A stretch of DNA of 64,000 bases from Craterostigma plantagineum (GCA_027422505.1 JAPQWV010000050.1:3410001-3474000), one strand, 5' to 3'; positions 20,311 through 32,731 are shown, counted from the stretch's first letter. Made by a program: numbers and translations. The notes: generated by a model from the sequence alone, not told the origin.

Positions 20311-20457
20311 TACCACTTCATGAACCTGCAGTAACACTTCGTGGACCTATAGTACCACTTCATGGTTCTGCAGTACCATTTCATCGTTCTGCAGTACCAC
20401 TTAATTATTTTGCATTACCATTTTATTGTTTTGCAGCACCACTTCTGTGTTCTGAAA
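20311..20457. repeat. Seven-unit perfect 21-bp phased array
   Basis: Cores at 20311, 20332, 20353, 20374, 20395, 20416 and 20437 are spaced exactly 21 bp. Most units read TACCACTTCATGGTTCTGCAG with small changes, and two cores are TAAC and CACC. This is the rightmost trace of the MULE that I can see. No terminal inverted repeat was found. Confidence 0.85.
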
Positions 20458-22628
20458 TAACACAAAACCATCGTCCGATATCAGTTCATATACATTGTAT
20501 AACACCAGGTCCGTATCTCTAAATCTCATCCAAATCGGGTCCTGAAACCCAACTTAAAAAGAAAGTACGTTATGATTACACCTAATTACATCTGGGCCAT
20601 GGAACCCTAAAAAATTAATACCTGAAACCTAACTTAAAAAGAAAGTACGTTATTAAACATGCAAATTACGTGTCAGGGCCCGGAAGATGCATGTAATAAT
20701 AACAAAACTAGTATTTAAGTTAGGTTTCATGCAAATTACGTGTCAGGCCGGACAGGGTCCTCAAACCCTAAAAAATTCTGGGTCCTGACACGTAATTACA
20801 CCTATAAAAAGAAAGTCAGATTAGTCCCCTGTCATTCTTTCAAGTGTAGCTACCTAAAAAACAAAATTTATACAGAGTATCCATTTGCAAAAAGATACAT
20901 CATCTTAGAAATTTAGGTATTACATTGTATTTTAATACATGAGACAATGAGATAAAGTACGTTATGATTACAGAAATATCATACAACATATGTAAATTAC
21001 ATATCACATAAATAAGTGATGTGATACGTAATATATATACAACCAACAAGTACCTATGCGTAACAACTTTATTCTACTAGTTCTATATATAAAATTTTCA
21101 GACAGGGTAATAAATTGGTAACTTTATATTCTTTTGGGTATTAAGTATAAGTACACATTATTTTTATACTCTTTTGTTATTGTGTTTGTAATAATTTGAT
21201 TTATCACAATTTTAAAAAAGTAATAAAAGAAAAGCACCCGCCATTAGACATCTTTTACATTCCAATTTTACTCAATTTTACTTGATTATCTAGCTTACTA
21301 TTGATATACATTATATATCACCTGCATTTGAAGCTGAGTTCAAAAATACTAGTTGTATTATTATTTCTATTTATTATTACTACTACTCACGTGGCACATG
21401 TTGCGACAGCGGTTATTTGGGCTTGTGGGCCCCAAGGTTAATAAGGTTGTAGGCTTAACAGATCTAAGCCCAATTATTTGTCTTATTGTCCACGTGTCCG
21501 CTGACACATAGTGTGCTGCCACGTGTCTTGCTGTGCTCTTAGGTTTTGGTTGTTTTATTAATAATAATCTAGATATAAATCATATAAAATATTACGGATT
21601 AAATCTTTAGTGCAGATTACTATCGGTTATCCTGACTGGTGATGAAATCGTGTAGAGTAATTACATAGAGCCATGGAACATACATAATAAAGATTTATTT
21701 AGCTTCAAATATGGTTATATTTGGTAACTATACAAGTGCATTTATAGTGGTTTCCATCAACCCTAAATGCATACTTAATATTTATACGGTGAACGATGGT
21801 GACACCCTTCTTTCATTAGTCCACACAACACGACTGAAATATTAACTGATTGGTAGGACTCTTATCATTGTTGCTTCAATTACTTCTCATGGTCCCCATG
21901 GATTATGGTAAGATATAATAAATCTAGGATTTGTGTCTATAATTAGTAAAATTGTTAGTCCTCATTCTTGTATAGATTGTAATAAGTATGTATCCCGATG
22001 TCATCTTCATGTACTAGGAAAAGTATCAACTATAATGTCATTTTGATTAAATCATATTGTACATATATGTAGTTGCAATTAATCTATTGGTGTATTTCAA
22101 TAACACGCGGCTTTATGGATTGAACACCCTAAAGATTGCCACATAAAGTGAAGATGAAGAACATCTTAAACTTAAAAAATTCCCCTTTTAAGTATTGTAC
22201 CGCGAGTCTTATAGCCGATCGAGTGGACTTAAGGTTGGTAAAGAGGAAAAAAAAAAGATGCAAACGATTAAATGTACCTTTGATGTACCCATTTGACTCT
22301 TTCGCAAAGAGGATAAGACAAAGAAGGTACATCCTTTTACTATGCTTATTTAATTTCTCTATCTCGTTTGAGTCACCTAATGTAGTCGTCTTTGGTCTTT
22401 TTCTCTCTACATATATCTATACATAAATATGTGCGTGTATTCCCCATAAAGACAGATCCCAACCCCTTCACATAGGTTGCTGCTCTTTGATTAGCAAATA
22501 GATGCTTACGCATTTTCCTTCTCGGGGAAACAAAATGAAATCCATGGAAGAGAAAACCCTTTTGATCTACACATAGATCCATCTTTATCTATAAACATAA
22601 TTTCTATATATATTATATTCTTGCATCA
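20458..22628. other. Intergenic DNA upstream of the MYB gene
   Basis: AT-rich. Between 20540 and 20800 a foldback-like patchwork repeats AAAAAGAAAGTACGTTAT and ACGTGTCAGG in both orientations. Otherwise nothing recognised. Promoter elements of the MYB gene should lie in the last few hundred bases, where CATATATCTATACATAAATA (22411-22430) is the best TATA-like stretch. Confidence 0.5.
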
Positions 22629-23831
22629 ATGGGAAGGCCACCTTGTTGTGACAAAATTGGTGTAAAGAAAGGCCCATGGACGCCCGAAGAAGATATCATT
22701 CTAGTGACTTATATTCAAGAACATGGCCCTGGAAATTGGAAGGCTGTTCCTGCTAAAACAGGTGAAATGAAATCTTTTCTATTACTACATTTATTATTTA
22801 CTTTTTGCATTTTCTTACGTGGGGGAGTAGTTGGTTGTGATCATTTAAAGCTGTTGACATTTAATACGAGGCGTCAGCGGCTTATTACAGCACCTCCATC
22901 GTCTTCATTTTTGGATTCTTGATTTTCAGGTTTGCTTAGGTGCAGCAAAAGCTGTCGACTACGGTGGACGAATTATCTCCGGCCGGGAATCAAACGCGGC
23001 GGCTTCACCGAGGATGAGGAGAAGACGATCATTCACCTCCAAGCTCTTCTTGGTAATAGGTATAAATGAAAGGAGATATAATATAGTTTTTCTTGGACAT
23101 TTAGGGTTTTTTCTCGATCTAATTAACTGAGATTATTTTTTTATTACATGTGAAGATGGGCAGCAATAGCTTCTTATCTCCCTCAAAGAACTGACAATGA
23201 CATCAAGAACTATTGGAACACCCACTTGAAGAAGAAGCTTCTCAATCGGAAATTAGGGCAAGACGACGGCGGAGATGGGATCGTCGCCGGCGGTGGTAAT
23301 AATCAGATGCCATCGTCGAATAAGGGCCGATGGGAGAGAAGGCTTCAGACTGACATCAACACGGCCAAAAAAGCCCTATGCGAAGCTCTTTCCATCGCCG
23401 GCAGCAAGCCAAATTGCACGAGCCCAGCCGCCGTGGACGGCCGCTTGAACAAGCTCTTCAGCTCGCAGACCAGGCCGCCGTCGGTGGCGTACGCCTCGAA
23501 CGCCGATAACATAGCTCGCCTCCTCGAAAATTGGACCGCGGCCAAGAAATCTCCGCCGTCTGAGAGCACGGCTTCGGCCAACAACGGCTCGTCGGCCGGT
23601 ATTTTGAGCTCGAGCCCCAGCGACGGCGCGATGAGCACGACGAACGAGGTTTGCGGGACCGGCGCGGTGGCAGATATTGACGGCGAGGGAAAGCCGAATG
23701 TGGAAATGACGAAAATGCCCTTCGGCTTGCTGGAGAAGTGGCTGCTTGACGATAGTGCTGCTGTGCAGGGGCATTACGGGGATTTCATGGCATTGGAAGC
23801 GCTGGAAGCGACGACTGATGATTTGTTCTGA
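22629..23831 (+). CDS. R2R3-MYB transcription factor, subgroup 1 (MYB60/MYB306-like), 312 aa
   Basis: Nuclear DNA-binding regulator. Exons are 22629-22761 (133 bp), 22930-23059 (130 bp) and 23156-23831; the first two lengths are the classic R2R3-MYB sizes and all junctions are GT-AG. R2 covers about residues 14-62 ([19 protein letters not shown]), R3 about 67-113 with [20 protein letters not shown]. The bHLH-binding motif in R3 is absent. After R3, [18 protein letters not shown] is the subgroup 1 motif shared by MYB60, MYB30/31/94/96 and snapdragon MYB306. The C-terminal part is Ala/Ser-rich with an acidic LLEKWLLDD region. Members act in guard-cell opening, drought, cuticle wax and pathogen responses; the residues favour MYB60/MYB306 but the exact orthologue is not certain. 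Start chosen at MGRPPCC, the family N-terminus. Confidence 0.95.
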
Positions 23832-24227
23832 AAATGTTTTAATATTATTATTGTTTTATAATGTTTTAGGTCTTGAAAATGTGGATGATCATGATATGGA
23901 ATTAGAAGAAAAGTATATTGTAAATTTATCAGTTTGTGGCTTTTCAGTGTACGTGATCGATTCGATGGGTAGATAGTAATATGTTATGTTCAATCACTAT
24001 TACCTTACAAGTTACAACATTAGTGATCGTAAGAACTATATAGAATATATCAAATTTATCATGGGCTGTGTTGGCATAGTTTGATCGAGATCGTTGGACG
24101 TGGGCTTTATTAGGGACTTGGAAATAAACCATTAAAAAATTTGATAGTATTTAGGAAAAATATCCACAAACCCAATAATTCAAAACGTAATTGCATACAA
24201 TTATATAAAAAAATCGTAAGAGACGTA
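23832..24227. other. 3' flank of the MYB gene
   Basis: AT-rich and no gene seen. Confidence 0.5.
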
Positions 24228-24887
24228 GGGATGAGCAAAACCGGAGGTTTTCGGATATCCAAATTTCAGATATTCGGATTTTCGATATCAAAAATGATAT
24301 CCGTATCCGGTCTGGTTTTAATCGGATATCCGCTTTAAAGCCGGATATCCGCATCCGATTTTTAAATTTATTTTAGTTTTTTAATACCATTTTTTATTTC
24401 TTATCAAAATAAAAAATTATTCTTTCACATAAGAATTTCTACACGTAGTTATCACATAATATGTGAATTGTTATGGTCCAAAATAACATAATAAGTAATA
24501 AACACAGTACCACAAATTCATACTATTAATTTTTAACTTGCGTCTCGATGTTTTATGTATTTTTTATTTCAATTCTCTAACAAAGTTTTTTACAATAATA
24601 AAATAATATATATATATATATATATATTATTTTGAGGATTTGTTTCATTTTTGGACCTTCATTTTCTTTTTGGGCTATTTTTTAGTTTTTTATTATTGTT
24701 TTTAAATATAAAACCGATACCGAATATCCGGTTTTTAGACAAACCACTATCCGTATCTGATCCGGTTAATTCTAAAAAATCGGAAGGATATCCGATTCGG
24801 TTTCTGAAATCGGTTATACATTTTTTCGGGTTTTGAAAAACCGGATGCCGGATCGGAATCCGATTTTCGGATATTGTTGCTCACCCC
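24228..24887. mobile_element. Non-autonomous DNA transposon rich in GGATATCCG-type repeats
   Basis: The ends GGGATGAGCAA (24228 on) and TTGCTCACCCC (to 24887) are inverted repeats, and the subterminal parts are filled with inverted copies of CGGATATCCG and CCGGATCGG-like motifs. This is like hAT-related MITEs. No target duplication was recognised. Confidence 0.6.
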
Positions 24888-24930
24888 TTTTAAAGCACAT
24901 GCAATGTCTACTTCTAATGAGCTTTTCTTA

Positions 24931-25139
24931 GGGTGTATTTGGTTTGTGATATTTCATATTACTAGGTAATAGAAAATAAAAGGAAAAAAAACAATTGGTT
25001 GATCTAAAAAATAGATACGGAAAAGAAAATGAAAGAAAAGAAAATATAGTTAATTTTTTTACTTCAGACTACGAAAAACCTATGAAAGTGATTTCCTCTC
25101 TCATTTTTTACAACATACTTTCTCGAACCAAACACAGTG
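24931..25139. mobile_element. Tourist/Harbinger-like MITE, 209 bp, TTA target duplication
   Basis: The ends GGGTGTATTTGGTT and AACCAAACACAGTG are inverted repeats, and TTA flanks both sides (24928-24930 and 25140-25142), the usual PIF/Harbinger duplication. Confidence 0.75.
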
Positions 25140-25423
25140 TTAAGGTAATATTACAGAGGGCCATTTTATTTACAATTCATTACAGTCTGAATCAACCCCA
25201 AGTCTTGACTATAAGCTATAAAAGAAACAACAATTTATTGTTTGTGCTTTCTATTTTTAGTCTCATGCAACAATACCAAGAAAATTAAGCAGATTCAAAC
25301 TCATAACCTTCAATTAGTAGCTAGCTATCACGATTCAACTACTTACCAATGAAAAGGGTTAAATTGCATTAAAGAAAAAAGAAAGGTTAGTTTCTTTCTC
25401 GTCTCCTGATGTAAACGACAACT

Positions 25424-25784
25424 GGCTCGTTTGATATGTGTGTAGGTGGTTATGGGTTGTGTATGAATAAGTTACATCGTGTTTGTTATCTGTGTATAGC
25501 CATACATGCCTTGCATGGTTATACACATCTATTACAAGGATATTGGTTATAGGGTTTGTATATGCATACACACCTCTAAGTTGGTTATGGGGGTGTATCA
25601 CTAATCCAAGACATACCTATGCACACCTCAAACACATCTATCAAACACAATTTATATCATTAAACAAATAATTAATACACACATATCAAACATGTTAAAA
25701 TACAATATCAACAAAGTCCTTGTATAACCATACACAAATAACTTATACCTATGTAATCTATTAACATGGATATCAAACGACCCC
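25424..25784. mobile_element. MITE with TCGTTTGATAT ends
   Basis: GGCTCGTTTGATATGTG at the left and CATGGATATCAAACGACCCC at the right form terminal inverted repeats. The internal part is rich in GGTTATACAC-type repeats in both orientations. No target duplication could be fixed. Confidence 0.55.
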
Positions 25785-25819
25785 ACGTTTTGAGCCATAA
25801 ATTAAAATAACATTCCTAC

Positions 25820-26398
25820 TAGGGTGGCAAAATTCCCACGGTGAACCATTCCATCGGGACCCGATGCTATTGGGACGGAGAATCCCCGATCAAAATGGGA
25901 TGGGGAGTTAATGGTGATTCCCCGTTGGTGAAAAAGTGGGGATGGGACGGTGATTCCCCCCAACCCGGCCCCGTTTGAGTCAAATGGTGATTCACCATTC
26001 TCCGAATAGATTTATTAATAACATATATTAAAACTCATTTGAATCAAGAATTTTCATAGATTATCCTTTTATATTCAAGATCGCAGGAAAAGAAATTCAA
26101 CTCTCAATATATATTCTTCACATTACACGCATATTTCAATCACATATATCAAACTTTATTCAATATCTTGTCTATATTACTTTTGTAGGTTTGTGTTGCA
26201 AAAAAATTAATTTATTGGATATACATGAATACGGGGAACCTGAATCCCCCACGGGGAACTCGATCCTCGAACGGCGATTAAACATCCCCGAACCAATTTA
26301 TCATAAGCGATGAATTATGGGAATGGTATTAAGAACGAAAATTCGGTACGGGGCGGTATGTCAATTACCAGCCCCGAATTCGTCCATTGGCATCCCTA
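25820..26398. mobile_element. hAT-type MITE, 579 bp, 8-bp target duplication
   Basis: It starts TAGGGTGGCAA and ends TTGGCATCCCTA. An exact 8-bp duplication ATTCCTAC flanks it (25812-25819 and 26399-26406). The inside is rich in GGGGA/TCCCC inverted motifs. No coding capacity. Confidence 0.85.
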
Positions 26399-26406
26399 AT
26401 TCCTAC

Positions 26407-28010
26407 ATCATGTTTTAAAATAAAAATAAAAGCAAAAATTAAAATAAGATAGAACGCCGCTAGTCTTCGCATAAAGACGATTATGTTTCGGTGGGATTAA
26501 TTACCCTTTGGGCCCAATAAATCATTCTTACTATTCAAATGTGATTTCGTTTCATCGTATTTTCTCATTGGCTCTTACAATTTGGCAAAACATTATCTCT
26601 TCTTATTATTAGATATCACCGAATCAAATAAGAAAATAAAGTAATATTGAGAGGGATTAATCGTTTGTAAATTGTAATCTGATAATCTTTCTTTATTCTC
26701 TAGTTTCTATAGTCGATACAAAAAAAAAGATATGATAATTTAGATCTCTTCTTGTCAAGGTTATATTATTATTTGAAATTGGACTTATACTGGATTTTGG
26801 GGTAACACGGTACGGTTGTTGAGGAACAATGTGTCTAGCCCTCATTATTTTCACTAAGACCCAATAACGCTTGTCTATAGTCTCCCTCAACTTTTTATTG
26901 CAAATTGTATTTTATTTTCTATCATCTTAATTTGAAGATTCATGCTTTTATTCTTATTTAATAAAGCCAAAAAATCTAACATACTTGATTCTCGGTGTTT
27001 TTTATGATACAAGCATAATAGTTTAAGCTTTAATCAACACGACATGTAATTAACTTTAGTTATTAATTAGTATTTTACCACAATAATTATGCGCACCAAA
27101 AATGTGATAAAAGCGAATACCATAATAAGATGAATCTAACCCTAATTCATTACATGAAAATTAATAAGGTATTTGAAGATCCTCAGCGTTAATTTATCAA
27201 AGCTTTTCATTTTCAGTAAAATTATTAGATTCGTCAATATTATAATGAGCATTTTTTTTATTATATTTAAATGAAAAAATATGTCTAGCTTGTATTGTAC
27301 ACAGTCAAAGGTTTCATTTTGAATAGAATAGAAGGCGCGTTCCCCGGCCTTTTGTATAGAAAGAATATATGTTTTTTTATTACAATTTCTGTTTCTTGCG
27401 TATAGTCCTCTCTCCGATTGGATAGTATAAATTGAATAAGTATTTGGTAAGTTACTGTACTTTTGAGTCTTGCTTCAGTGAACCGGAAGAGTCAACGCAT
27501 GAAAATTTGTAATATAATTCTGACTAATAATAATAACGTAGTATGCGAAAAGTACAATTTACAACAACATATTGCAGGCGGAAAACGAAGAATTATTTGA
27601 TTATGTTGTGCTGATTTTCAGGTGTATATTCCTGAATTTACTCAAATTGTCTCCAAAAGTGGTTGGTAATTTCGTCATGATTGTATTATATTGACTAAAT
27701 CAGATTGATAACAACGATGTCTAATTTTCCTCGACCGAATATTTTTTTCTGAGTTTATTCCTATGTAAATTTGAGAGTTTTAAAACTAGCTGATATTCAA
27801 GAATGAATAGAGTAGGATTGATTTCAATTTCTTCATTTTGGAACTGAGGTACTTGATGGAAAATCATCTCTACATTTATAAGCAGTGAGAGGTGTATAGT
27901 AATTGTGTTAATTTAATTTTGTTTCTCAATGGTAACTACCATTTTACCTCCTATTTTACTTCGATAATTTGAGTAAGTATTTTATCTTTCAACTATTTGA
28001 TTTGTTATAA
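26407..28010. other. AT-rich intergenic DNA
   Basis: No gene, RNA or clear repeat recognised on either strand. Confidence 0.5.
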
Positions 28011-28173
28011 TCTTATATTACTAAGGAAATGTAGGTTTCCTCAAATGCTGTCACGTGTCCCATAATAATTAACTTTAATACATAAAAATATAATAAAAAC
28101 ATGAAAAACTACCCACTATATATAAAATAGTTATAGATAGTTAACCCGTGCAATGCACCGGTAATAAGCTAAT
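28011..28173 (+). mobile_element. Short non-autonomous Helitron, 163 bp
   Basis: It begins with TC (TCTTATATTACTAAGG) after an A. Near the 3' end it has a palindrome CCCGTGCAATGCACCGG, and it ends in CTAA (CTRR) followed by T, which is the Helitron structure with A/T insertion. The 5' end resembles the sequence at 63225. Confidence 0.65.
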
Positions 28174-28890
28174 TAAATACTCACAAGTTGTAGTTTCTCA
28201 TTTTATATAATAAATTCAATGTTATAATTTCATCTATAATTTTAAATCACAATCAACGCAGAAAAAGTAACGTTATTTATATTCATATCTATTGCGTGCA
28301 TAACATATTAGTTGTAGTTGGAGTATCGGGTTATTTCATGAAGAATATAATCTTATTATTACATAGCTTTACCTTACAAGAACCCTACTGATTTATACGT
28401 AAACAAAAGAAAAGCTAATTTAAGTATTTGAAAGAGAGACACGATTGAACGCCATGTTCTTTCATTGCCTTTGCAATTATAAAAAGGACCCACAGAAAAT
28501 GTATCATAATAAACTTTAAGATGCTCTCTATCGCTTTAGTGCAAAATCAATCACTTCCTACACGTTACAACTCTAGATTAAATTCCAAAGTTTTCTAATC
28601 AAAATTATTTGTTTGCCTAATATTATATGAACGCATTTTCAATCCTTTCCATCTTTTTCGAGGCAGTTGGAAAATCATTTCCAACGACCCCTTCCAGCGA
28701 GTCAATTCTCCCACGCTCCATCTTTTATTTCAAAACTGATAGAGGATCGATATTTTATTTAATTCTTATAACTTAAGTATGTATTACATACGCACGCTAG
28801 GGAAGTGTTTGTTGTATTCTAATTAATATACATACTACGCATAAGTGCATTACACTAGTTCTACTCACATGAAAATTAAAAGCTATATAG
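28174..28890. other. AT-rich intergenic DNA
   Basis: Nothing recognised. Confidence 0.5.
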
Positions 28891-29618
28891 GCTGTGTCTG
28901 TTTTTGGGTGGTCCTCTGAAACTTATGGTGATCCCCTTCACCTGCTCATCACTTCGTTTGTTTGGTAGTGACGAAATGGAGTGATATTCGAAGTATTATA
29001 TCACCCAAAAAAACTAGGTGATCATAGATCACGGTGATTGGATGATCATTCTAATTTTTATTTGGACAATATTACCCATTATATTTAACACTTCCCGCTT
29101 ATATACCCTTATTTATATTTTAAATTATATTTTGTAGTATTATACAAATAAAGTACTTAAATCTTAAGAAAATTATGTAATAATTAAAAAAAATAAAATA
29201 ATTATAAGAATAACTATATAAGATTTATAAAATATTTAAACTAAGAGAAATGTTATGGTGCTCACCGTGGGCACCGTTGTGTGACATTTTTTTGTGTCAC
29301 GTCAGCATGTCACATCAACCCTCGACGGGTTCACTAATCTCATGTGTAGGTTATAGATCAATAAAAAATTCCATTGTATGCTGATTTGGCGCGTTGATGT
29401 GGTTGGTGCTCACGCAAGGTGAGCACCATAACATTACTCTTTAAATTAAATATCAAAATATTAATCATCATTACGTAAAATATATTCTCAAAATAAACAC
29501 ATTAATCCATGTTACCTACGTAGGTGAAATATGACATTTACGCAATATCACCTCATAGATTATCATGATTAAAATACACAATATTTCAATAAATATCACC
29601 CCAAAACAAACGCAGTGA
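28891..29618. mobile_element. MITE with CTGTGTCTGTTTTTGGG-type ends, host of a nested MITE
   Basis: The left end GCTGTGTCTGTTTTTGGGTG and right end CACCCCAAAACAAACGCAGT are imperfect inverted repeats. GGTGAT/ATCACC motifs fill the interior. A second MITE (29245-29439) interrupts it. Confidence 0.55.
29245..29439. mobile_element. Mutator-type MITE, 195 bp, nested
   Basis: 22-bp ends GAGAAATGTTATGGTGCTCA(CC) and its inverse differ at one position. They are flanked by TTTAAACTAA (29235-29244) and TTTAAATTAA (29440-29449), a 10-bp duplication with one mismatch, which is Mutator-like in length. It is related to the MITE at 32136. Confidence 0.75.
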
Positions 29619-30328
29619 TGACATACCCCCTTGATCCACACCCGAATACTACTCACGTATGTGAATATCACCGTAATGTTGGATTACGTAAAAAATATAT
29701 AATAATAACGCTCCCATAATATAATATGTGACGCTGACAATGCAATCGACTACTGATACGTATGCAACTTTATAATATGTTGGAGTGGCCACTAGTGATT
29801 AGTCTTTATCCTCACGAATTAATATGTTAAACATAAACATAATACAATGACTTTAACTACGGCATATTAGACGTAAATTTACGCATAACTGTAAGCCATC
29901 TTAGTCCAACAAGGAAAATACGAAATTTCCAATTTACACTAACAAACTATTAACTCCTGATAATAATTATAAAATTTACAAAACGTCTAATATTCATAGC
30001 TTATAAAAGCAATGAGAACCACTAACAATATATTAACATAAAAAAAAGCCATTGATGACAACTACGAAGTTGACACGCCTTTTTTTCAAAGTGGGAAGAA
30101 TAGAAACTTGTCTATATAATATTCCCGCTAGGGTTAGCTCAATCGTCAAATTTTTTTTCTCTTTTTTGGTAGTTTTCCTTTATCTTCAAGCACTCGCGTG
30201 ATTCCACAAACCAGCAGCTCTTTAAATAACTCCTCTCATCAGTATATAATATATATATTATATATATCTATATATATGTCCGAAAATCAAGAATTGGATT
30301 AATTAGGGTTTTAGCTTTTTACCATATA
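29619..30328. other. Upstream region of the MIF gene
   Basis: AT-rich. A TA-rich tract (about 30241-30275, GTATATAATATATATATT) lies 55-90 bp before the MIF start codon and is the likely TATA region. Confidence 0.45.
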
Positions 30329-30577
30329 ATGAAGAAAAAGAAAGTGGTAATACTTCGAAGGGAAGCGCCTCAAAGCGTGCGGTACGTAGAGTGTCAGAAG
30401 AATCATGCGGCTAATATCGGAGGTTACGCCGTCGATGGCTGCCGAGAATTTATGGCCGGCGGCGACGAGGGCACGGCGGCGTCGATGAGCTGTGCCGCCT
30501 GTGGTTGCCATCGGAACTTCCATCGGAGGGAGGTGGAGAGGGCTGAAGAGGTCTGCGATAGCTTCTCATCTTCTTGA
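30329..30577 (+). CDS. MIF: MINI ZINC FINGER (MIF) protein, 82 aa
   Basis: A small intron-less gene. The protein is essentially one ZF-HD dimerisation zinc finger (residues about 20-70): [24 protein letters not shown], then [14 protein letters not shown], with all expected Cys and His ligands. There is no homeodomain. MIF proteins bind ZF-HD and other partners and keep them from activating targets, which affects gibberellin, auxin and ABA responses and floral meristem termination. The basic start [11 protein letters not shown] is typical. VRYVEC and HAANIGG resemble MIF1 more than MIF2 from memory. The short Ser tail is unremarkable. Length fits the family (about 75-100 aa). Confidence 0.95.
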   Translation: MKKKKVVILRREAPQSVRYVECQKNHAANIGGYAVDGCREFMAGGDEGTAASMSCAACGCHRNFHRREVERAEEVCDSFSSS

Positions 30578-31107
30578 AAAATATCGTGAGTCAGTCATTA
30601 TTGAGAAAAAAAAATGGTTATTAGAATTGTTTATATTATATATTCGGCATAGAGGAAAATCATATGTTATTGTTTGTCTGATGTGAGAAATGTGGTTCTT
30701 ACAGGTCAGCTGAACTTGGGTTGTTTCCATGTCTTAGTTATTCACAACGTTTAATGTATTAACACAATAGTTTTGTCGAAACTATGATTTATATGTATGT
30801 GCGTATAATAAAGAGTCTTTTTTTTTTTGGTTGTATACACAGTTTTCTGCTGTTCTGTTTAGTTCCGCGGTGTAAGAGCAAGGAGTTTCATACTTCTGCA
30901 GTTCTGCTTGCTAAATATTTTGATTTTCCCGGTTACGATACATTTCTTTGTATCCAATTCTAACATGACTACCTACATATGTTCTCATATGTAAGTTTAA
31001 TCTTACTGAATTAAAATTAAATAATTAGTTCATGAAAAATATTTGTACATGGGAAACAAGTATGACACAAATAAGAAACCATCATCTTCTTCATCAAGAT
31101 TTGCAGC
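30578..31107. other. 3' flank of MIF
   Basis: No further gene seen. Confidence 0.5.
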
Positions 31108-31111
31108 ATAT

Positions 31112-31810
31112 TGTCACGGACCTAGACTTTGGCTTGCTAGCTCCCGTGCGGCACCTAGTCCTTTAAGCCGCTCCTCGCGTGCTTCACTAGGTCAGCCTCC
31201 CAAAACGCTCACGAAAGAAAGCAAAGTGTCGGACAACCCTCGGCTTGAACGTGCCTAAGTGCAAGAGGAAAACTCACACAAGTATTTTAGAGAGAGAACC
31301 CAACTCTTTCTCACACTAAAGGAATACAAGTGTTTACAATGAAGGCATTTACCACTTGATGCAAATGAACTACTCTAAGCCCCTATATATACAAGTTGTC
31401 CAACCCGATGGACGGCTAAGATCTACTTGATCTAATGGCTATTATTTACAATCTAGATTATTCTAGGAATATCTCAAGGCATATTCCTCTCTAGAGAGTT
31501 CCATAGAATTCTCCACACTTGGACTCTTGACTCTCTAGAATGACATACATTGTCCCGTATGGTTCCACGATCTTCCGGAAGGTTCCACACGAATCCGGAT
31601 GGGCCAAGAACCGTGAATAACCTCCATAGCTCCGTCTCCCTGTCGAACGGATGCTACGTGCCTCGGCCTTGCTTGGTTAGAGCGACGTCCCGCGCGCGAC
31701 AAGCTTGGCCGGTCCCAAAAGTCTAATTCTCGGGCGCCTCGACACTCTTGGCTCGCAAGCTCCTTGCCCGATTCGTCCAGACTCTTGGTCAAATTCGTGA
31801 GGGCGTGACA
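31112..31810. mobile_element. Probable solo LTR, 699 bp
   Basis: It starts TGTCACG and ends CGTGACA, flanked by ATAT on both sides (31108-31111 and 31811-31814). The composition is GC-richer than the surroundings, with a TATA-like CTATATATACAAG near 31383. No coding region. Including the flanks, GCATATTGTCACG is perfectly inverted at the other end, so a DNA-transposon origin is possible. Confidence 0.5.
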
Positions 31811-31814
31811 ATAT

Positions 31815-32135
31815 GCTTTCTAGTTCCATTAATGAAGGTAATGATGTAATGGATTATTACACTTCGAATTGAGTTTAAAACATGCACCTCTAAACAAGTC
31901 GAGCTCACCTTATTTTCTAAGCTCGAACCCAGGCTGAAAAGTTAATTATTGAGCTTGACTCGACCGATGAGATTAATAATTTTCAAGCTCGAGTTCGCTC
32001 AAAGATATTATTTTTTTTACGTAGCTCAACTCGGCTTAAAAGCTCGAAAGTTTTCAAAATAAAAATAATTAAAAAAATACTCGCATGAAATCGCAACAAG
32101 TTCAATCAAAGAGTTCGAACTACGAGTTGGCTTAT
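31815..32135. other. Intergenic DNA with AGCTCGA repeats
   Basis: Repeated GAGCTC/AGCTCGA motifs suggest a decayed MITE, but ends could not be set. Confidence 0.35.
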
Positions 32136-32683
32136 GGAGAAATTTTACGTGAGCACCTGTTAATGTTGTATCGATTCGTGACATTTCAACGTTCCACTTC
32201 GACATCTAAAGGTTATGCCTTCTTAATTAACACCTCTTAGGTGCCATTAATAGACATATTGGATGCTGATATGCCATATTTACGCCTTAGGTAACATTTG
32301 CATGCCAATGAAATATATCGCATCAGTATGTCACATCAGCATTCGAAATGTCGATTAACGACACCTAGAAGGTGTTAGTTAAGCCAACATAACCTTATAT
32401 GCGAGGGGATGTTGAAATGACACGAATCGATGCCACACCAACATATGCTCATATAAGTGCTCACATAAGGTGAGCACCGTAAAATTCCTACGCAAAATGT
32501 TATCTAAGGCGTTAATGTGCCACATCAGCATTCGAAATGTCATTTAGTGGCACCTGGAAGGTGTTAATTAAGACGGCATAATCTTTGATGCCGATGTTGG
32601 GTGTTGAAATGGCACGAATCGTGCCAGATCAACAAGTTCTTACGTAAGGTGCTCACATAAGGTGAACGCCATAAAATTCCTCC
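32136..32683. mobile_element. MITE with internal duplication of its right end
   Basis: The left end GGAGAAATTTTACGTGAGCA matches the inverse of two right ends: GAGCACCGTAAAATTCCTAC (about 32475) and GAACGCCATAAAATTCCTCC (about 32664). The block from CACATCAGCATTCGAAATGT to the terminus is present twice in tandem. It is the same family as 29245-29439. Confidence 0.65.
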
Positions 32684-32731
32684 AATACGTGTCATATATA
32701 TATATAATATATATGTAATTTATGTTTTGTA

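Noticed and set aside
23345..23774. Two minus-strand ORFs opposite MYB exon 3
   Set aside because: GC-rich shadow frames of the MYB C-terminal region.
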